NCBI RefSeq assembly: GCF_040712315.1
Contig: NC_134020.1
Span: forward strand, 13,741,251-13,805,250
Direction: 5' to 3'
Source: Castanea sativa
Taxonomy: Eukaryota > Streptophyta > Magnoliopsida > Fagales > Fagaceae
Length of the DNA: 64,000 nt
The position numbers and the translations under genes were made by a program. Shown piece after piece: positions 43,999 to 56,433 of the stretch (positions within the stretch are counted from its first letter, which is position 1; every line of letters starts with the position of its first letter). The notes below the pieces were generated by a model. It saw only the letters and a list, made by a program, of their open reading frames with translations, did no database searches and was not told where the DNA came from.

Positions 43999-44057
43999 AA
44001 TGGCTTATTCAAGAACACTGCATACTCCACCAATTGACAGCAAGTGTGGATTTCTAA

Positions 44058-44745
44058 GAGCATTCCCATCAAGTGTGCCAAATGTCACATATTTGACATT
44101 TAGACACAACAAATATCAAAAAAACTCCCTCATCAGGTATTTCAAATTCTAAAAATTTTGGCATGAGTGAATAGTACATTCTCAATTTTGTGACGGTATT
44201 GTTCACAAATTGCAATTTTTTTTATTATACTCTCTCTCCTTTCTGACCTTAATTTCTCTCTCTTCCCCATTGCTTTTCTTTATCATAACCTCTCCTCTCT
44301 TCCTTTCTAACCCAGCCGCCTCTCCTCCCTTCATTACTCACTCTCACTCTAGCCTCTCTTCCTCTCTCTAGAATACGCTACTAATCCTGCCACCAAACCA
44401 CTGACCTCTCCTCCACCTTGTTGCCACCTCATCGGGTTGTAGATCACACAAACAAAACCTAGAAATCACCGTCTTCTCCTCCCCATGTGTTGCCACTTGA
44501 TTAGCCTTATCCTCACCCTCTGTCGTCACCAACAGCGGTGGGCCGTGGTTGTTGCTTGCTAGGTGGCTACTGTTTTGTATTGGGATGAATTTTAAGAAAA
44601 TATTATTTTAATGTGTTATATATATATTATTTTAATGAATAGAATTGGAATGATGTAAGGTATATTGTAAAATGATGTGTTAAAATAATAAAGTGGTCTT
44701 TTTGATGTGTTAAAATGACATATTTTTAGAATATCTGATGGGCTC
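44058..44745. mobile_element. MITE-like element, PIF/Harbinger type (TSD TAA)
   Basis: 688 bp bounded by gagcattcccatca and, inverted, gagcccatca, with TAA on both sides (44055-44057, 44746-44748). Next to the ends, 'aaatgtcacatatttgacat' and 'aaaatgacatatttttagaa' are also partly inverted. The interior has a CT-rich, GC-richer stretch (44230-44580) of unknown origin. No transposase. Confidence 0.55.
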
Positions 44746-44748
44746 TAA

Positions 44749-45436
44749 GACTTAATACAATCCGATCATGTGCTATTATGGAGAGGATATGATTGAACTC
44801 AACTTGTGTGCGCTCCTAAGCATACCTGTTATAAAGAACTAAGCATTACTAAATCATCAAGGGAAAAAATAACTTAAACATTACTACTAAAACACTGTAA
44901 AAAAAATTAACTAAAATTTAGAGTAAATTAATTACATCGTAACATTGTAACTTAAATTTATTTGTTTTGACTTTAAAAAAATGACATAAAAATTAAGTTG
45001 AATAAGTTTTTTAACTTTCAACAATATTCCAGGTACAACAAAAAAAAAAAAAAGGTTAAGTAAACCAAAAATATAAGTAATGAATCACCAAGGATAGAGA
45101 TGTATTATTTGTTTTAAGATGTTAACTGCAAGCATTGATGTCTTTGTCCATTAACTTGTTTCCTACTATAAAAAGGAAAATATATTTAGCAAAAAATAAA
45201 ATTTTATTTAATATATTACTTTTAGATTATACACTCATTTTATTTACCTTACAGACTAATCAAAGCCTCTAAAAAAAAGACAAAAAAAGAGGGAAATATG
45301 TGACATAATGCAGTTCCCTCAATAAATTTAATAGTAACAACAATAATGGGAAATTCAAATCCCAAAAATCTTCATAAAAAATATAAAAAAAAACATAAAA
45401 AATGCTCGTTAAACTAAAAAATTCTTGATCACATGA
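44749..45436. other. Intergenic, nothing recognised
   Basis: AT-rich with short A runs. No reading frame of interest and no repeat edge that I can fix. Confidence 0.5.
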
Positions 45437-46243
45437 TGTAGGGATAGAAGGACTAGGAATGTATATTGGGCCGTGAGTCTTGTCCGAGAACATTTGCTAA
45501 TCCGAGAACAAGTAGGCTTTAGTGAAGAAGTACAAATCAGTGAATTATAGAAGGTTTTGACCATGAGGGTTTGGGAAGGTAGTCTGAGTAGAAATGCCTC
45601 ATTGGTTTGGCAAAGCAGATGTCAAAAGGTTTGATCTGCTGTCAAGGCAATACTCTGGACAATTCCATTAGTATGGATAAACATCAGGAGAGAATAAGAT
45701 AAATGGAAGCTAAGAAATATTTAAGAGAAAGCTGCTACCTCCGCATTAAAGGTTCTGCAGCTAACTCTCTGGCCGCATTAATGTGGAAGTGATACCTGAA
45801 TAGAGATATTCAGCCTTACAGCTACTTCCAAAAACTTTAGGAATGTACTAATAGGACAAGAATCAAAGCAAGCAACTTCACTTACATGTGGAATGTGGAG
45901 ATGAAGCAAAAGAAGGGAATATAAGAAAGAAAAACACCATTATACGAGGGCATCTGAAAATTTGTAGGAAAAAAAAAATAATTGTAACACTGAGAACAGT
46001 AATTGTACTCAAGTCTAAAAAAAATATATTCAATAACTATTCTTCTCGAACTTTGCTGAAGAAGGATTTCTTTGCAAAAAACTTGTTTTTCTTTGTTTTC
46101 TTACCATTTTTAATCTATTGTGAGCGTTATTTTATTCATTGAAGTCTAGTTTTTAGTTTATTCTCTTTAAATTCTTTGTATTGGACTTTTTGAATTTTAA
46201 TCCTTTTATCTTTTAGGCTTATGATCCAGACCCTGCCCTTGCA
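45437..46243 (+). mobile_element. Solo LTR, Tat-like family (TSD CATGA)
   Basis: 807 bp from TGTAGGGATAG to CCCTTGCA, with CATGA on both sides (45432-45436, 46244-46248). Conserved LTR box at 45731-45783. The G-box equivalent near 45890 reads cttacatgtgg, one transition from CACGTG. Same family as 24333-25175. Confidence 0.85.
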
Positions 46244-46248
46244 CATGA

Positions 46249-47366
46249 TATTCTTTTAAATATTATATATTAACGTATTAACTTTTAAAATACTATGCTG
46301 TCGTGTGCATATAAGAGAACCGCATAATTGATATACCTTTTTGCACTTTTCATAAATTATACACGCATAGGAGATACTCTAGTCCCATCCAATCTTCACG
46401 CATACGAAAGAATAGCCAACCTAAAAATTCTTACCTGCCGGTGTCTTTTGGTATATTCTGTTGATCCACAATTCCCATAGAATAAATGTGGAGAAATGAC
46501 ATCAGATAAGATAGGGATGTAAGAAAAAATTTGCTTAGATTTTAATTTGCTTTCTTATTAGAGGTAACAGTTCCTCTATGCCCCCATCAAAAAAAAAAAC
46601 AGTTCCACTATGCACTATTTTTTTCCCTTGGTACGGATCAGGTAAGCACAATTGATTTTTGTCTTTCTTCATTTCCTCCCCGTTTCATCTTCCAGCCAAA
46701 ATATCCAAAATATAGGTAACTTGTCCATTTGTTCAGAGCTAGAGCCTTCGCGCTGTACCTTCAATTTCAGGAAGATAAAACAGTCGAGTACGACAACACC
46801 GACCAATACAAAACCTTATGGGAATTGTGAAAATGAACGAGTAAAGTTGAATAGAATTAATCTAAAATTAACTTATTTTTAGTTACTTTTATTCTATTTT
46901 TTCTCCTTTTTCCCTCCATCTAAACTAGCCCTTAGTCTTTAATATCATGGAATCAATTATGAATCTCTAATGTTGGCCACATGTAATTTTTTTTCATTAT
47001 ATTTCATCTAAAATCAATATTTTATATATTTTATGTTATTTCTTTGATTAACAAGGTATTTTTAATTATTCCTACTAATGTTATATTTAGTTTTTCCCTA
47101 TCTACTTTTGTTTTCTTAACTTCAATCAACTCACTTTTTTTATTATTGGTACATTAATTGCTATCACTGAACATGACCAAACCATTTCAACCGAATTTTC
47201 CACATCTTTTCATCAATAGAGATTTGGGCTACATCGATCTTTAAGAGGATTTTGCCATTTTTGATAATATCTTTTTTTGTATTTTCACTTAAAAATCTTA
47301 ACATTATTATTTCAACTCCACTCGTTTTATAAATGTGTTGTTTTTTAATAGCCTAACATTTGGTAT
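46249..47366. other. Intergenic, nothing recognised
   Basis: AT-rich. Short open stretches near 46652-46882 have no recognisable domain. No RNA gene or repeat boundary seen. Confidence 0.5.
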
Positions 47367-48126
47367 TGTAAGGACCCTCCACTTGTGAACAGTTAAGGAA
47401 AGCCCAGCAAGCCCAACACAATATATTTGTTAAAGAGTAGATCTTACAAGAAAGAACGTTTCATCAAATCAAATATGGGCCTCAATTGAAGGAGATTAAA
47501 TCAATAAGAAAAATACAATATGGTAATGACACTCCTTAGTCAAGTCCAAGGATAAGTGGTTCTTGTATATACTCAAGTTTTTTTCTAAGTACAAGGTATT
47601 CTCTCTCAGTTTTGTTTGTTTTTCCAGTGATTACTTGCCTTGTTTCTCATGGGGGCCTTTTCTTTATATAGTCCTACTCTTTTTCAATCCCAACCTTCCA
47701 CCTGTAGATTGTATAAGTAATCTCTTGGATGCTTGTTCCATCAGAGACATCCTGGAAACTTTGTGTGTAACTGTAAGGCTAGATATTACTATTCAGGTGT
47801 CATTTTCACATAAATGTTGCCAGCTGGTTAGGTGCAGAATATTTAATGTGATGATAGCAGTCTTCTTCTTAGATATTTTTTAGTTCATTATTGACTATTT
47901 TCTCCAAAGCTCATCCTCAAAAGTATGGTTACCTCTTGCACAATATTCTCTAGGTGGCCGAGTTTCGACCCTCTACAACGCCTCTCGAGGAAGTTTGGCT
48001 TCTCAAGAGATACCACTTGTTCGTAGTTATTTGTCATTGTCCTTGGCCCATTAACCCACATGCTTATCTTACTATTTGATGGGCTCCTTGGCATCCTTGG
48101 GCACGGCCCACGCCCCAATACTCCTA
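47367..48126 (-). mobile_element. Solo LTR, Tat-like family, minus orientation
   Basis: About 760 bp. On the minus strand it starts near 48126 with aggagtattggggcgtgggc, comparable to the start of 24333, and ends CCTTACA at 47367. The conserved LTR box is at about 47812-47862 (inverted). The outer end is mutated and I could not confirm a duplication (ggtat on the left, ggttc on the right). Confidence 0.6.
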
Positions 48127-48953
48127 CTTGGTTCTTTTATCCCCACGAGTACCATAGAGCTTAACTAGTTGTATATCAATCTTATAACATTTGTCTTTTT
48201 TAATTAATTGGTTTTTTTTATTATCATACAAAACTCATGCACTTTTCCTCTTCATCCACCACGCTCTTATCCTATGATTCATATATTTTTCAATCTCTCT
48301 ATCTTTATAAATTATTAATAAAATATATCAAAAGTTATCACATTTTAATCATTCTTGACCATCAAATCTTATCGCCTCTTCGTGTGTTTACAAGTATTTT
48401 TCTTTATGCTTCATAGTTGTTATGTATTTGATTTTTTATTTTAAATTTTAATTACTAATTTTTTTATAAAAAAAAAGTATGACACGATGTGGCTATAGCA
48501 AAAAGGGAAACATTCAGTTTAAAACAAAGGATTTATAGTTTTTTGTTTTTGAAAAAAAAAATGTAGATAAAGGGGTTTTATAAGATTCTTGATTTTCTCA
48601 TTTAGTTCTATCATTAATAGTAAAAAGGTGAAAATTATTATGTTTATAACAACTGAAATTTTATATTAATTTAGTAAAGAGATTACATTATGTAAAGATA
48701 TGTAACACTCATATTTTACTCTTTTAATCCTAATATATCATATCATCTTATTACATATTTAAAAATAAGCATAACCATACCCAATCAATTCAAATACCCA
48801 TATATAAATCTAACCAAATTAGAAATTTATTGAGATGTTACCAGTTGTGGTAGAATGTATTGAATTTTAAGTAAAATGTTGATGTAGCAATCTTTTATTA
48901 GATGGTGTAAAATATGGAGACATCCTTACCAAATTCGGACTTATTTGTTGAAC
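48127..48953. other. Intergenic, nothing recognised
   Basis: AT-rich sequence between a solo LTR and the LINE tail. No coding or structural feature found. Confidence 0.5.
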
Positions 48954-48995
48954 TTTTTTTTTTTTTTTTTTTTGTTGAGAAGGAAGCCTGAAATT

Positions 48996-50261
48996 TTATT
49001 GTCTTAATGAAAGTTTGGCTAAATCACCTTGGTACAAGGAAATTAAAGGTGGTGGAACATCCTCTATCCACACTACATAGTCATCGACATTAATAGCATG
49101 CCGGGCTAAACTATGGGCAAGTTTATTACCTTCTCTCTTAGTATGAGAGTAAAGTAATTTAGTATAGGTGCCTGACTGGCTAAGAGCATCAAGGATGAGG
49201 GGCCTCACTGATGCTAAGTTACGCCCTTCATTCTTTAAGGCTTGCATGACAGCTTGACAATCACCCTCCAACACAGCTTCACTTATTCCAACCTCTTGTC
49301 CAAACACCAAGGCACGGTGTGCTGCTATTGCCTCTATCTCCATAGCATCATAGGCTTGTGGCAGAACTTGTGATAATGACGCTATCATCTGCCCTCTGCA
49401 GTCCCAAATAGCCACACCCACTCCACTCTTATTCTCTGACTAAAACACAGCTCCATCGAAATTCAGTTTGAAGATGCCCCTTGGTGGTGGTTTCCATGTT
49501 GCCTTGGGTTGTGGACGAGCAAACGTTGGTTGTGAAAGAATGGAAATAAACTCATTTAGTTTTTCCAATGCCACTTGTGCTATCTGATTTGTTCTATAGC
49601 TTGGCGAATTGTGTCGAATCTGATTGCGTTGGTGCCATATTGTCCAAGCAGTCATCGCAAAGATTTCAGGCTGACCATGGTTGTCAAGGATCCATGAGAG
49701 TAATTCATGGAAATCTGCAAAACTAGTCCTGTTTCGCTGACCCTAAGCTGTCAACCTTGGCCAAACTTGATCCAATTCTGTACACGACCATAATGCACGT
49801 AGATCCGTTTCTTCCTCAACCGAGCACCGATCACACAGCGTGGGAATGGGGATGGAGCGTCGTCTCTAATTAACTTTGGTTGGAATGGAATCTTTACAAG
49901 CCCTCCATACAAAATTCTTTATTTTATTTGGAACCTTCAGCATCCAAACCTTTTTCTAGAAGCTTGTATCGGATTGTACATCATTTGGAGGGGGACCATC
50001 ATGTAATTCCTTGAGAAAATGATACCCAGATTTGCAGGTGTAGTTCCCATGCTGAGTGAATGGCTAGTACATCTCATCTGCACAAGCCACTCGAGCCGAA
50101 GGAATTCTTTTTACCAAGGCAACTTCATTTGGGGCCAATAAACCATCAATGACACTTGAATTCCAAGACCGTGTATCAGCATCTATCAACAAGTCCACTA
50201 TTGCATTTTCCATAGACTCAAGGGGTGAGGAAATTCGGGTTGGATGTTTGATTGGCAGCCA
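48996..50261 (-). pseudogene. LINE ORF2 C-terminus: zinc region and RNase H
   Basis: RNase H of the kind fused to plant L1 elements: KLNFDGAVF, then GVGVAIWDCRGQMIASLS, MEIEAIAAHRAL, EGDCQAVMQAL and KREGNKLAHSLARHA, giving the acidic residues and the final motif. A stop at 49440-49442 separates the first Asp strand from the rest. 49656-50261 covers the zinc-knuckle/linker region, heavily broken. It ends QGDLAKLSLRQ with a stop at 48996-48998, just before the poly(A). Confidence 0.88.
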
Positions 50262-52313
50262 CTAGTGCTGCCAAATCTTAACCGAGCAGCCATCACCTTT
50301 TCTCCATCTTACACCTTTCTCAATCACATCCCTACCATAGAGAATACTCTTCCACGCATATGATCCTCCACTTGATTCCTTAGCTTCCATGAGAGAGCAA
50401 TTTGGAAAGAATCTGGCCTTGAAAACACTGTAGAAGAGTGAATTTTTCTCATGTAATAATCTCCATGCTTGCTTAGCCAAAAGTGAGTCATCGTAAAGGG
50501 CTAAATCACGAAAGCCCAATCCCCCAACCATCTTGGATTTTGTCATATCATCCCACTTGAGCCAATGTATTTTTCGTGAGTCTCCACGTTGCTCCCACCA
50601 AAACCTTCTTATCAAAACTTCGATCTCATTACACAACCCAATGGGTAGTTTGAAGCACCCTATTGCATAGGTAGGTATTGCTTGAATTACCGACTTTATC
50701 AAAACCTCCCTTCCCGCTTGTGATAAGAGTTTTCCTTCCCACCCTTGCAACTTCCTCCACACCCTTTCTTTTATGTAATTGAAGCTGGCCTTTTTACATC
50801 TCCCAATCAAAGAAGGGAGACCCAAATACTTCTCATAATTATGCTTCTCTTGGACCCCCAAAATGTTTTTAATATTTTGCCTTGATCCTTCATCAACTGA
50901 ACCACTAAAAAAGAGTGCAGTCTATTCCCTATTCACTTTCTGACCAGATACACTCTCATATTTGGAAAGGATATCCATAACCTTGTCACACTCCCCAGGG
51001 GTTGCTCTACAAAACAAAAGACTATCATCTGCAAAAAATAGGTGAGTGAGTTTAGGTCCTCGTCTATAAAGTGCAAAGCCACTAATATCACCATTATTTG
51101 CAGCTTGTTTGATAAGACCATGTAACCCCTCCATGCAAAGAAGGAATAGGAAAGGGGAGAGGGGGTCCCCTTGTCTAATACCTCTTAACGGAGTAATAAG
51201 CCCTTTAGGTTCACCATTGACTAACACTGAGTAAGTCACAGTTTTTACACAAGTCATAATCAGACCCACCTATCTTTCATTAAAGCCCATCCTCATCATC
51301 AGTTTCTCCAAAAAATTCCATTTAACTCGATCATAAGCTTTGCTCATGTCTAGTTTCAAGGCCATGTAACCAGAGGATCCAACTTTATAATTTTTCATAC
51401 AATGTAATGTTTCAAAAGCAATCAAAATATTATTTGTTGTAAAACGGTCTTTGACAAAGGCAGATTGGTGTTCAGTGATTATTGAAGGGAGCAATTTTTT
51501 TAATCTGTTGCCTAAGACTTTGGAAAATAATTTGTAAAGGACATTACACAGGCTAATGGGGCAATAATCTGTCACGTATTTTGGGCTTTTTTTCTTGGGA
51601 ATAAGTGTGATGTGGGTGTGGTTTAAAGGATGAGGTAAAGTACCTGAGTTCAGCCAAGCTAGCACAGATTGTGTTATATCACCTTCCACCATTGGCCAAT
51701 AGTGCTGAAAGAACAAAGGAGGCATTCCATCAGGCCCAGGAGCTTTCAAAGGTCCCATTTGTTTCAAGGCATCAGCAACTTCAGAGGCATTAAATTGTTC
51801 ATTTAATTGGCTGTTCATACTTGCTGTAATAATGGTTGCAATGTTCTCCACATCCTCCATCCAAACATTGGCCGAATCATATATACCAAGCAAGCTATTT
51901 TTCCTGAAACGATGAGATGCCCGTGTGTGAAAATACTTGGTGTTGCCATCCCCCTTACTCAACCATTGAATCCGAGCCCTTTGCTTCCACATTCTTGTTT
52001 CTTGGTCCAACAAAGTGTTTATCTTCCCCTTCAAGGTCTTTACCCGAGTATTATCTCCACTTATAATAGCCAATTCTTCCTCCTCCCTTAATTGTTTTTT
52101 CTTTTTATTCAGCTCCCTTTTGACATTGCCAAAAATGTTATGGTTCCACCATGTCAAATCTTTCTCACATTGCTTTACCTTGTTGATCACAGCTCTATCC
52201 AAATCATTATCAACACATGAATACCATGTTGCCTCCACAACTTCCCCACACCTGCTATCAGAGAGCCACATTTCTTCAAAACGAAATTTTTTTTTTCTGA
52301 GAAGGCAGATCAA
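50262..52313 (-). pseudogene. LINE ORF2 reverse transcriptase
   Basis: One frame with a few stops. Motifs: QMGPLKAPGPDGMPPLFFQH, TDYCPISLCNVLYKLFSKVL, LKLDMSKAYDRVKW, GIRQGDPLSPFLFLLCMEGL and the catalytic FADD in HLFFADDSLLF. The thumb and connecting region follow ([30 protein letters not shown]). Stops at 51270-51272 and 50922-50924. It would prime cDNA at a nicked target; this copy cannot. Confidence 0.92.
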
Positions 52314-53011
52314 TACCTGATGGATTTATTAGTAATGGACAATGATCAGATGACAAACAAGGAAGGTGATGGATTTGAGTTCTTGGAAATCTCAAGAACC
52401 ATGAGTTTGTGGCTAAACCTCGATCAAGCCGCTCCCAAATAGATTGGCCATTTGTAAAATACTTGCTCCATGTAAATCTTGGAGCGATGAACCCCAGGTC
52501 CATGAACCACACTCATCAATGGTATTTCTAAACAATTGCATCTGATTATGATTCCTTGGTGCTCCACCAATTTTCTCATCTTGCCTAGTAATCTCATTAG
52601 AGTCACCCGCACAAAGCCATAGGATAGTAGGGTATGTATTCAAAGCACTGAGCTTCGACCATGCCTTATGCCGCCTCCATGTTACTGGTTCTCCATAAAA
52701 GCCAGTGAAACATCAAGCTTGTTCTGTATGTCTATCGATAAAGGCATCAATGAAGTATTTGGAGGAGTCAACTAGAGTTAAATTTATTGAATCCTTCCAC
52801 AAAAGCACCAAACCGCCCCCTTGAGTCTCACTTGATACTGACCACCTATTATTGAAATCAAATTCCGTAGTGCAATATCGAGCTTAGCATCATCTGTCCA
52901 TGTTTCGGCTAAGAACATAACAGAAGGATTTTTTGCCCGGATGTAATCTCCAAGCTCTCGAATTGTTCGTGGGTTCCCAAGCTCATGACAATTCCACACT
53001 AAAAGACTCAT
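52314..53011 (-). pseudogene. LINE ORF2 apurinic-type endonuclease, frameshifted
   Basis: Starts MSLLVWNCHELGNPRTIREL with the expected Asn, then VMFLAETW with the catalytic Glu. Later blocks LCAGDSNEITRQDEKIGG and CLSSDHCPLL are present, but the pieces are spread over three frames with breaks near 52790, 52500 and in the A/T run near 52290. Confidence 0.88.
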
Positions 53012-54148
53012 TGTGACTGGCAGGGCTGATGCTCAGCCTCTACCACTTCAGATTTTGCAACTTCATCTCCAACAGCAACCCCACATTTTTTGTTGGGTAA
53101 ACCATTAGGGATCTCTGTACCATCAATGGATCTCTTTTTTGATTGTCCTTCCACGGGTATGGAAGATTCTACCTCAGTGCATAGCCTGTTGCCAACCCTT
53201 TTCCAAGTTGCTTGCTTCCGTACTTGCTTCTCTTCCCAAACTTTTTTGGTCGTATCTTCATTCTGCCCTGCCTTCCTTTGCTCCTGGTGCGGCGTTGGCT
53301 TCTGCATCCCTGCCACCTCAGCATCATTAACTCTTGTTGACTCCGTTACCCCATTAGTTGGCAAGGAGATTTTTTCCTTATCAGGACTATTGATTGCATT
53401 AATCCTACGTTTCTGTGCTAGCTGGTTGGTAGATGCCATATTGGGTTTAATTGTCCGTGCCAATAATGCCTCATTATTCTCCTTTATTTTTGCCAAAAAC
53501 GTCTCCTCCTATATTTCCTCCACCGAAATAGAAGGTGCAGTAATTGAGTTGGACTCATTGATGATTGGCGTGGATTTTAGCAACACTAACTCCTCAATAA
53601 TTGTGGGCATTGAAACCGTATCCAGCTAAGTGATTGAGGGCAGAATTGATGAGTGAATAACTTCAGAATTTTTAACTGAAGTAACGTCCATGTGCACCAC
53701 GTCAGCACTGCTGCCCTCCGCCGAGCTTGCTGTCTTCCTCCCTTCGTTCCCAGTCTCCGCCGTACCACTCCCTGTTGAGCGAGCAGAGTCTCGTTCATAA
53801 TACCCAGGCACATAGACTACTCCTTTCCCTGCTGCCCGATAAGGTGAGGCCCTAAGAGAAGGTCCAAATTGTTGGTCTGACACCGGTAACATACCCTTGC
53901 TCTGGATCCAACGTTCGCAGCTCTTGTCATCATGATTTAATCTGCCGCACCAGTAGCACAGATTCGGCAAACGTTCATACTTGAATGCAACCCATCTTTT
54001 TTCCCCACTTTCAAGTGTGACTACCCTCCCACGACATAATGGAACGAACTCGAATGAAGTTACCACCATCCTCATTCACCTCCCCGTAGACTTTTGAACC
54101 TCCCCCACTGTCTCACAAATACGTTCTGCCACCTTCTTATTATTCTCT
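53008..54148 (-). pseudogene. LINE ORF1, C-terminal part
   Basis: Holds the conserved block GEKRWVAFKYERLPNLCYWC and a CCHC knuckle (CYWCGRLNHDDKSC) near 53970, then a long low-complexity tail of Ser/Lys/Glu. The N-terminal DUF4283-like domain is absent. A frameshift lies near 54075. The end of ORF1 overlaps ORF2 near 53008. This is the nucleic acid-binding protein of plant L1 elements. Confidence 0.82.
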
Positions 54149-55715
54149 TATCCCATTTTTGTTTTAATAGTTAATTAGGTAGATTAAAGAATAACAATTA
54201 AACCATATTGAGAAAAAACAAATATTCTTCATTTTAAAGAATAACTATTACTAAAAAATAGCTATTTATAAAAACACAACTAAACAATTGATGGTTATTT
54301 TTGTGTAATAGCTATTTTATTATAGTATTTATTAATGTATACCAAATCTGCTCTAAATATATATACATATAATTTTTCATGGTATTTATTGTGAAGAAGT
54401 TATCAGCTGAGGAAGACTAAAAGAAAGGAGTTGTTTTAAATTTGGGAAATAAATAATGAACTGAAGCAAATACAATGAGCTGGGTGATTTGCTTTCATAT
54501 GACAATATCTGTCAGAATTTAGAAATTAGACGTTAGAAAGGTTTTAAATGTGCAATATAATATTCGTTCATGTGACACCACTTACCATAAATCTATCCTT
54601 TCAGTTTCAGTTACAGTGAGTGCCCATCATCATCATCACCAGCCCCCCCATAAAAGATATTCGGAGTAATGCGCAATCAATTACCTACAACTTTCGTCAA
54701 CCTAATCCTTTTATGGAAAAATGATCTCCCCCACCCTGTCGAATCCCATTTTAATTTATCTGATCCATTTCTATAAAGTACGAGCCTAACTTGACCAAAA
54801 TACCCTTACTTATTTTCCTACCAAACAAACAACTCCCAAGTCACCAACTACCACAATGTCTATCCACCTTCATTAACCCAAAAAAAAAAAAAAAAACCTC
54901 TAATTTTACCAAAAATTCAATTTAAATAATATTTAATTTATTCATTTCAATTTTATAACTTTAACTTTTATTCAATGTAGTACTTTTAAGAGTTGTCTAT
55001 AGGTCAACTCAAATCAAGTTCAGGCTCTACCCAAACTCGACTTTATTTTAACAGGTGGCAGAACAGAGGGCGAGGGCATATCGCTGATTGATAATTTTAA
55101 CAGGTCAAATTAAGTTAGTTGTTCCACGATTGGATCAGTTTTGGTCAAAACCTGAGAGAGGTGGTGGTGATCGTGATTTTGACAGAATAAAGGTGAAGAT
55201 CAAATGAGATCTTGTCGGATCCAATGGAAGTCTCACCAAATCTAGCAAGATCTATCAATGGATTAGCTAAACCTCGCGTAGATCTAGTGGAAAAATCACC
55301 AAATTTGGCAAGATCTTGTGAAATCTAAATGAAATTTCACTGGTGTTTGGTTGGGTTTTCAATCGAGTTGGTTCGTTCGAGTGTTGGAGGAGAGAAACTG
55401 ATACTCAACTTGTCGGAATCAAATTCTAAAGCCACCCACCCACCCACTACCTACCACCATAGCCATTAAATTGGATCGTTTCCAATCGAGTCACTCAAGT
55501 GGGTCGGTTTGTCAGATTTCTTGGACAACCCTAGTTCTTTTTTCCACTTTAAATTAATCTTTGGTAGGAAAAAGTTTGGTTCCAAATTGATTTGGAACTA
55601 TATTACTCCAATTATGATGTGGTGATTGAAAAGACCATTAATTTGTAGTTTTACTTATATAAGTTGAAACTTTCTAAAAAGAAAAAAAATACATAACTTG
55701 TTTATATATATATAG
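54149..55715. other. Intergenic DNA, one dispersed repeat fragment
   Basis: AT-rich to about 55000. At 55000-55550 is a GC-richer stretch with phrases such as 'caccaaatctagcaagatct' and 'aaatttggcaagatct', similar to 42240-42320. No coding sequence. (CCCA)n-like runs lie near 55433-55445. Confidence 0.45.
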
Positions 55716-56433
55716 TGTGGGGGCCCAAGGACTGAGGATGAAGTTTAAGAATCGTAGTGTGGGGTGACAATGCCACGGGCCACAGGTCCGAGGAGGAGGG
55801 TTGCTTAGGGAGGTGTAGAGATGAATCAAAAGTACTCTAAGGCATACAAAGTGGGAACCAAAGGTCAAGGGGGGAAGTTTCTAGTTTGGGGTAGTCTGTG
55901 GCCTCTGCATTGAATACCCTGCATCTAGCCTCCTGACCGCATTAAATGGTGGACAATAACTTTGTCAGCTGCATTGATGAAGAAGTGATTTGAATAGTGC
56001 AAGTCACAGCTAAGCAGACTCCTTCCACCACCTTCTTCAAATGGAAAAGGGGACAGGTGTCGTAAGAGGAGGTTGGTTATGAAGTAATGGATGGCCAAGA
56101 TGTGGAGAAAGAGAGAGTATATAAGGAGAAGAAGTTTATCAAATAGTGGGGGGTTGGAAAAAAGAGAGAGAGCATGTAAAAAGATCATAGAGAGAATAGC
56201 ATGAACAATACTTTTATTTGAGGAACTTTGGCCTCCTCAGGCATACATATGTTAATGTATTGACTTATATATTTTATTAAACATGACCTTCCTCCTTTAT
56301 TCTGATCCTCGAGCTAAGCCCTCCCTTGTTGTTTGATTCCCTTTCTAACAAATATATTGATTTGGTCCTCAGTTGAACTCTACAAGCTCACTATTCTAAG
56401 TGGGCCTAAGGGACAAAATCTTTGGTCCTTACA
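55716..56433 (+). mobile_element. Solo LTR, gypsy type (TSD TATAG)
   Basis: 718 bp from TGTGGGGGCCC to GGTCCTTACA, with TATAG on both sides (55711-55715, 56434-56438). It carries the conserved LTR box at 55896-55949. A TATA-like 'gtatataagga' lies near 56117. It is a distinct family from elements 1 and 2. Confidence 0.87.

Larger units (their letters stand above)
48954..54148 (-). mobile_element. L1-type LINE, 5'-truncated, minus strand
   Basis: A non-LTR retrotransposon ending in a poly(A) tail (T20 on the plus strand, 48954-48973). Reading leftwards it has ORF1 remnant, endonuclease, reverse transcriptase, zinc-knuckle region and a C-terminal plant-type RNase H. ORF1 lacks its N-terminus and the homology stops near 54148, so it was truncated on integration or later. 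Several frameshifts split ORF2. I could not find target duplications. Confidence 0.9.
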
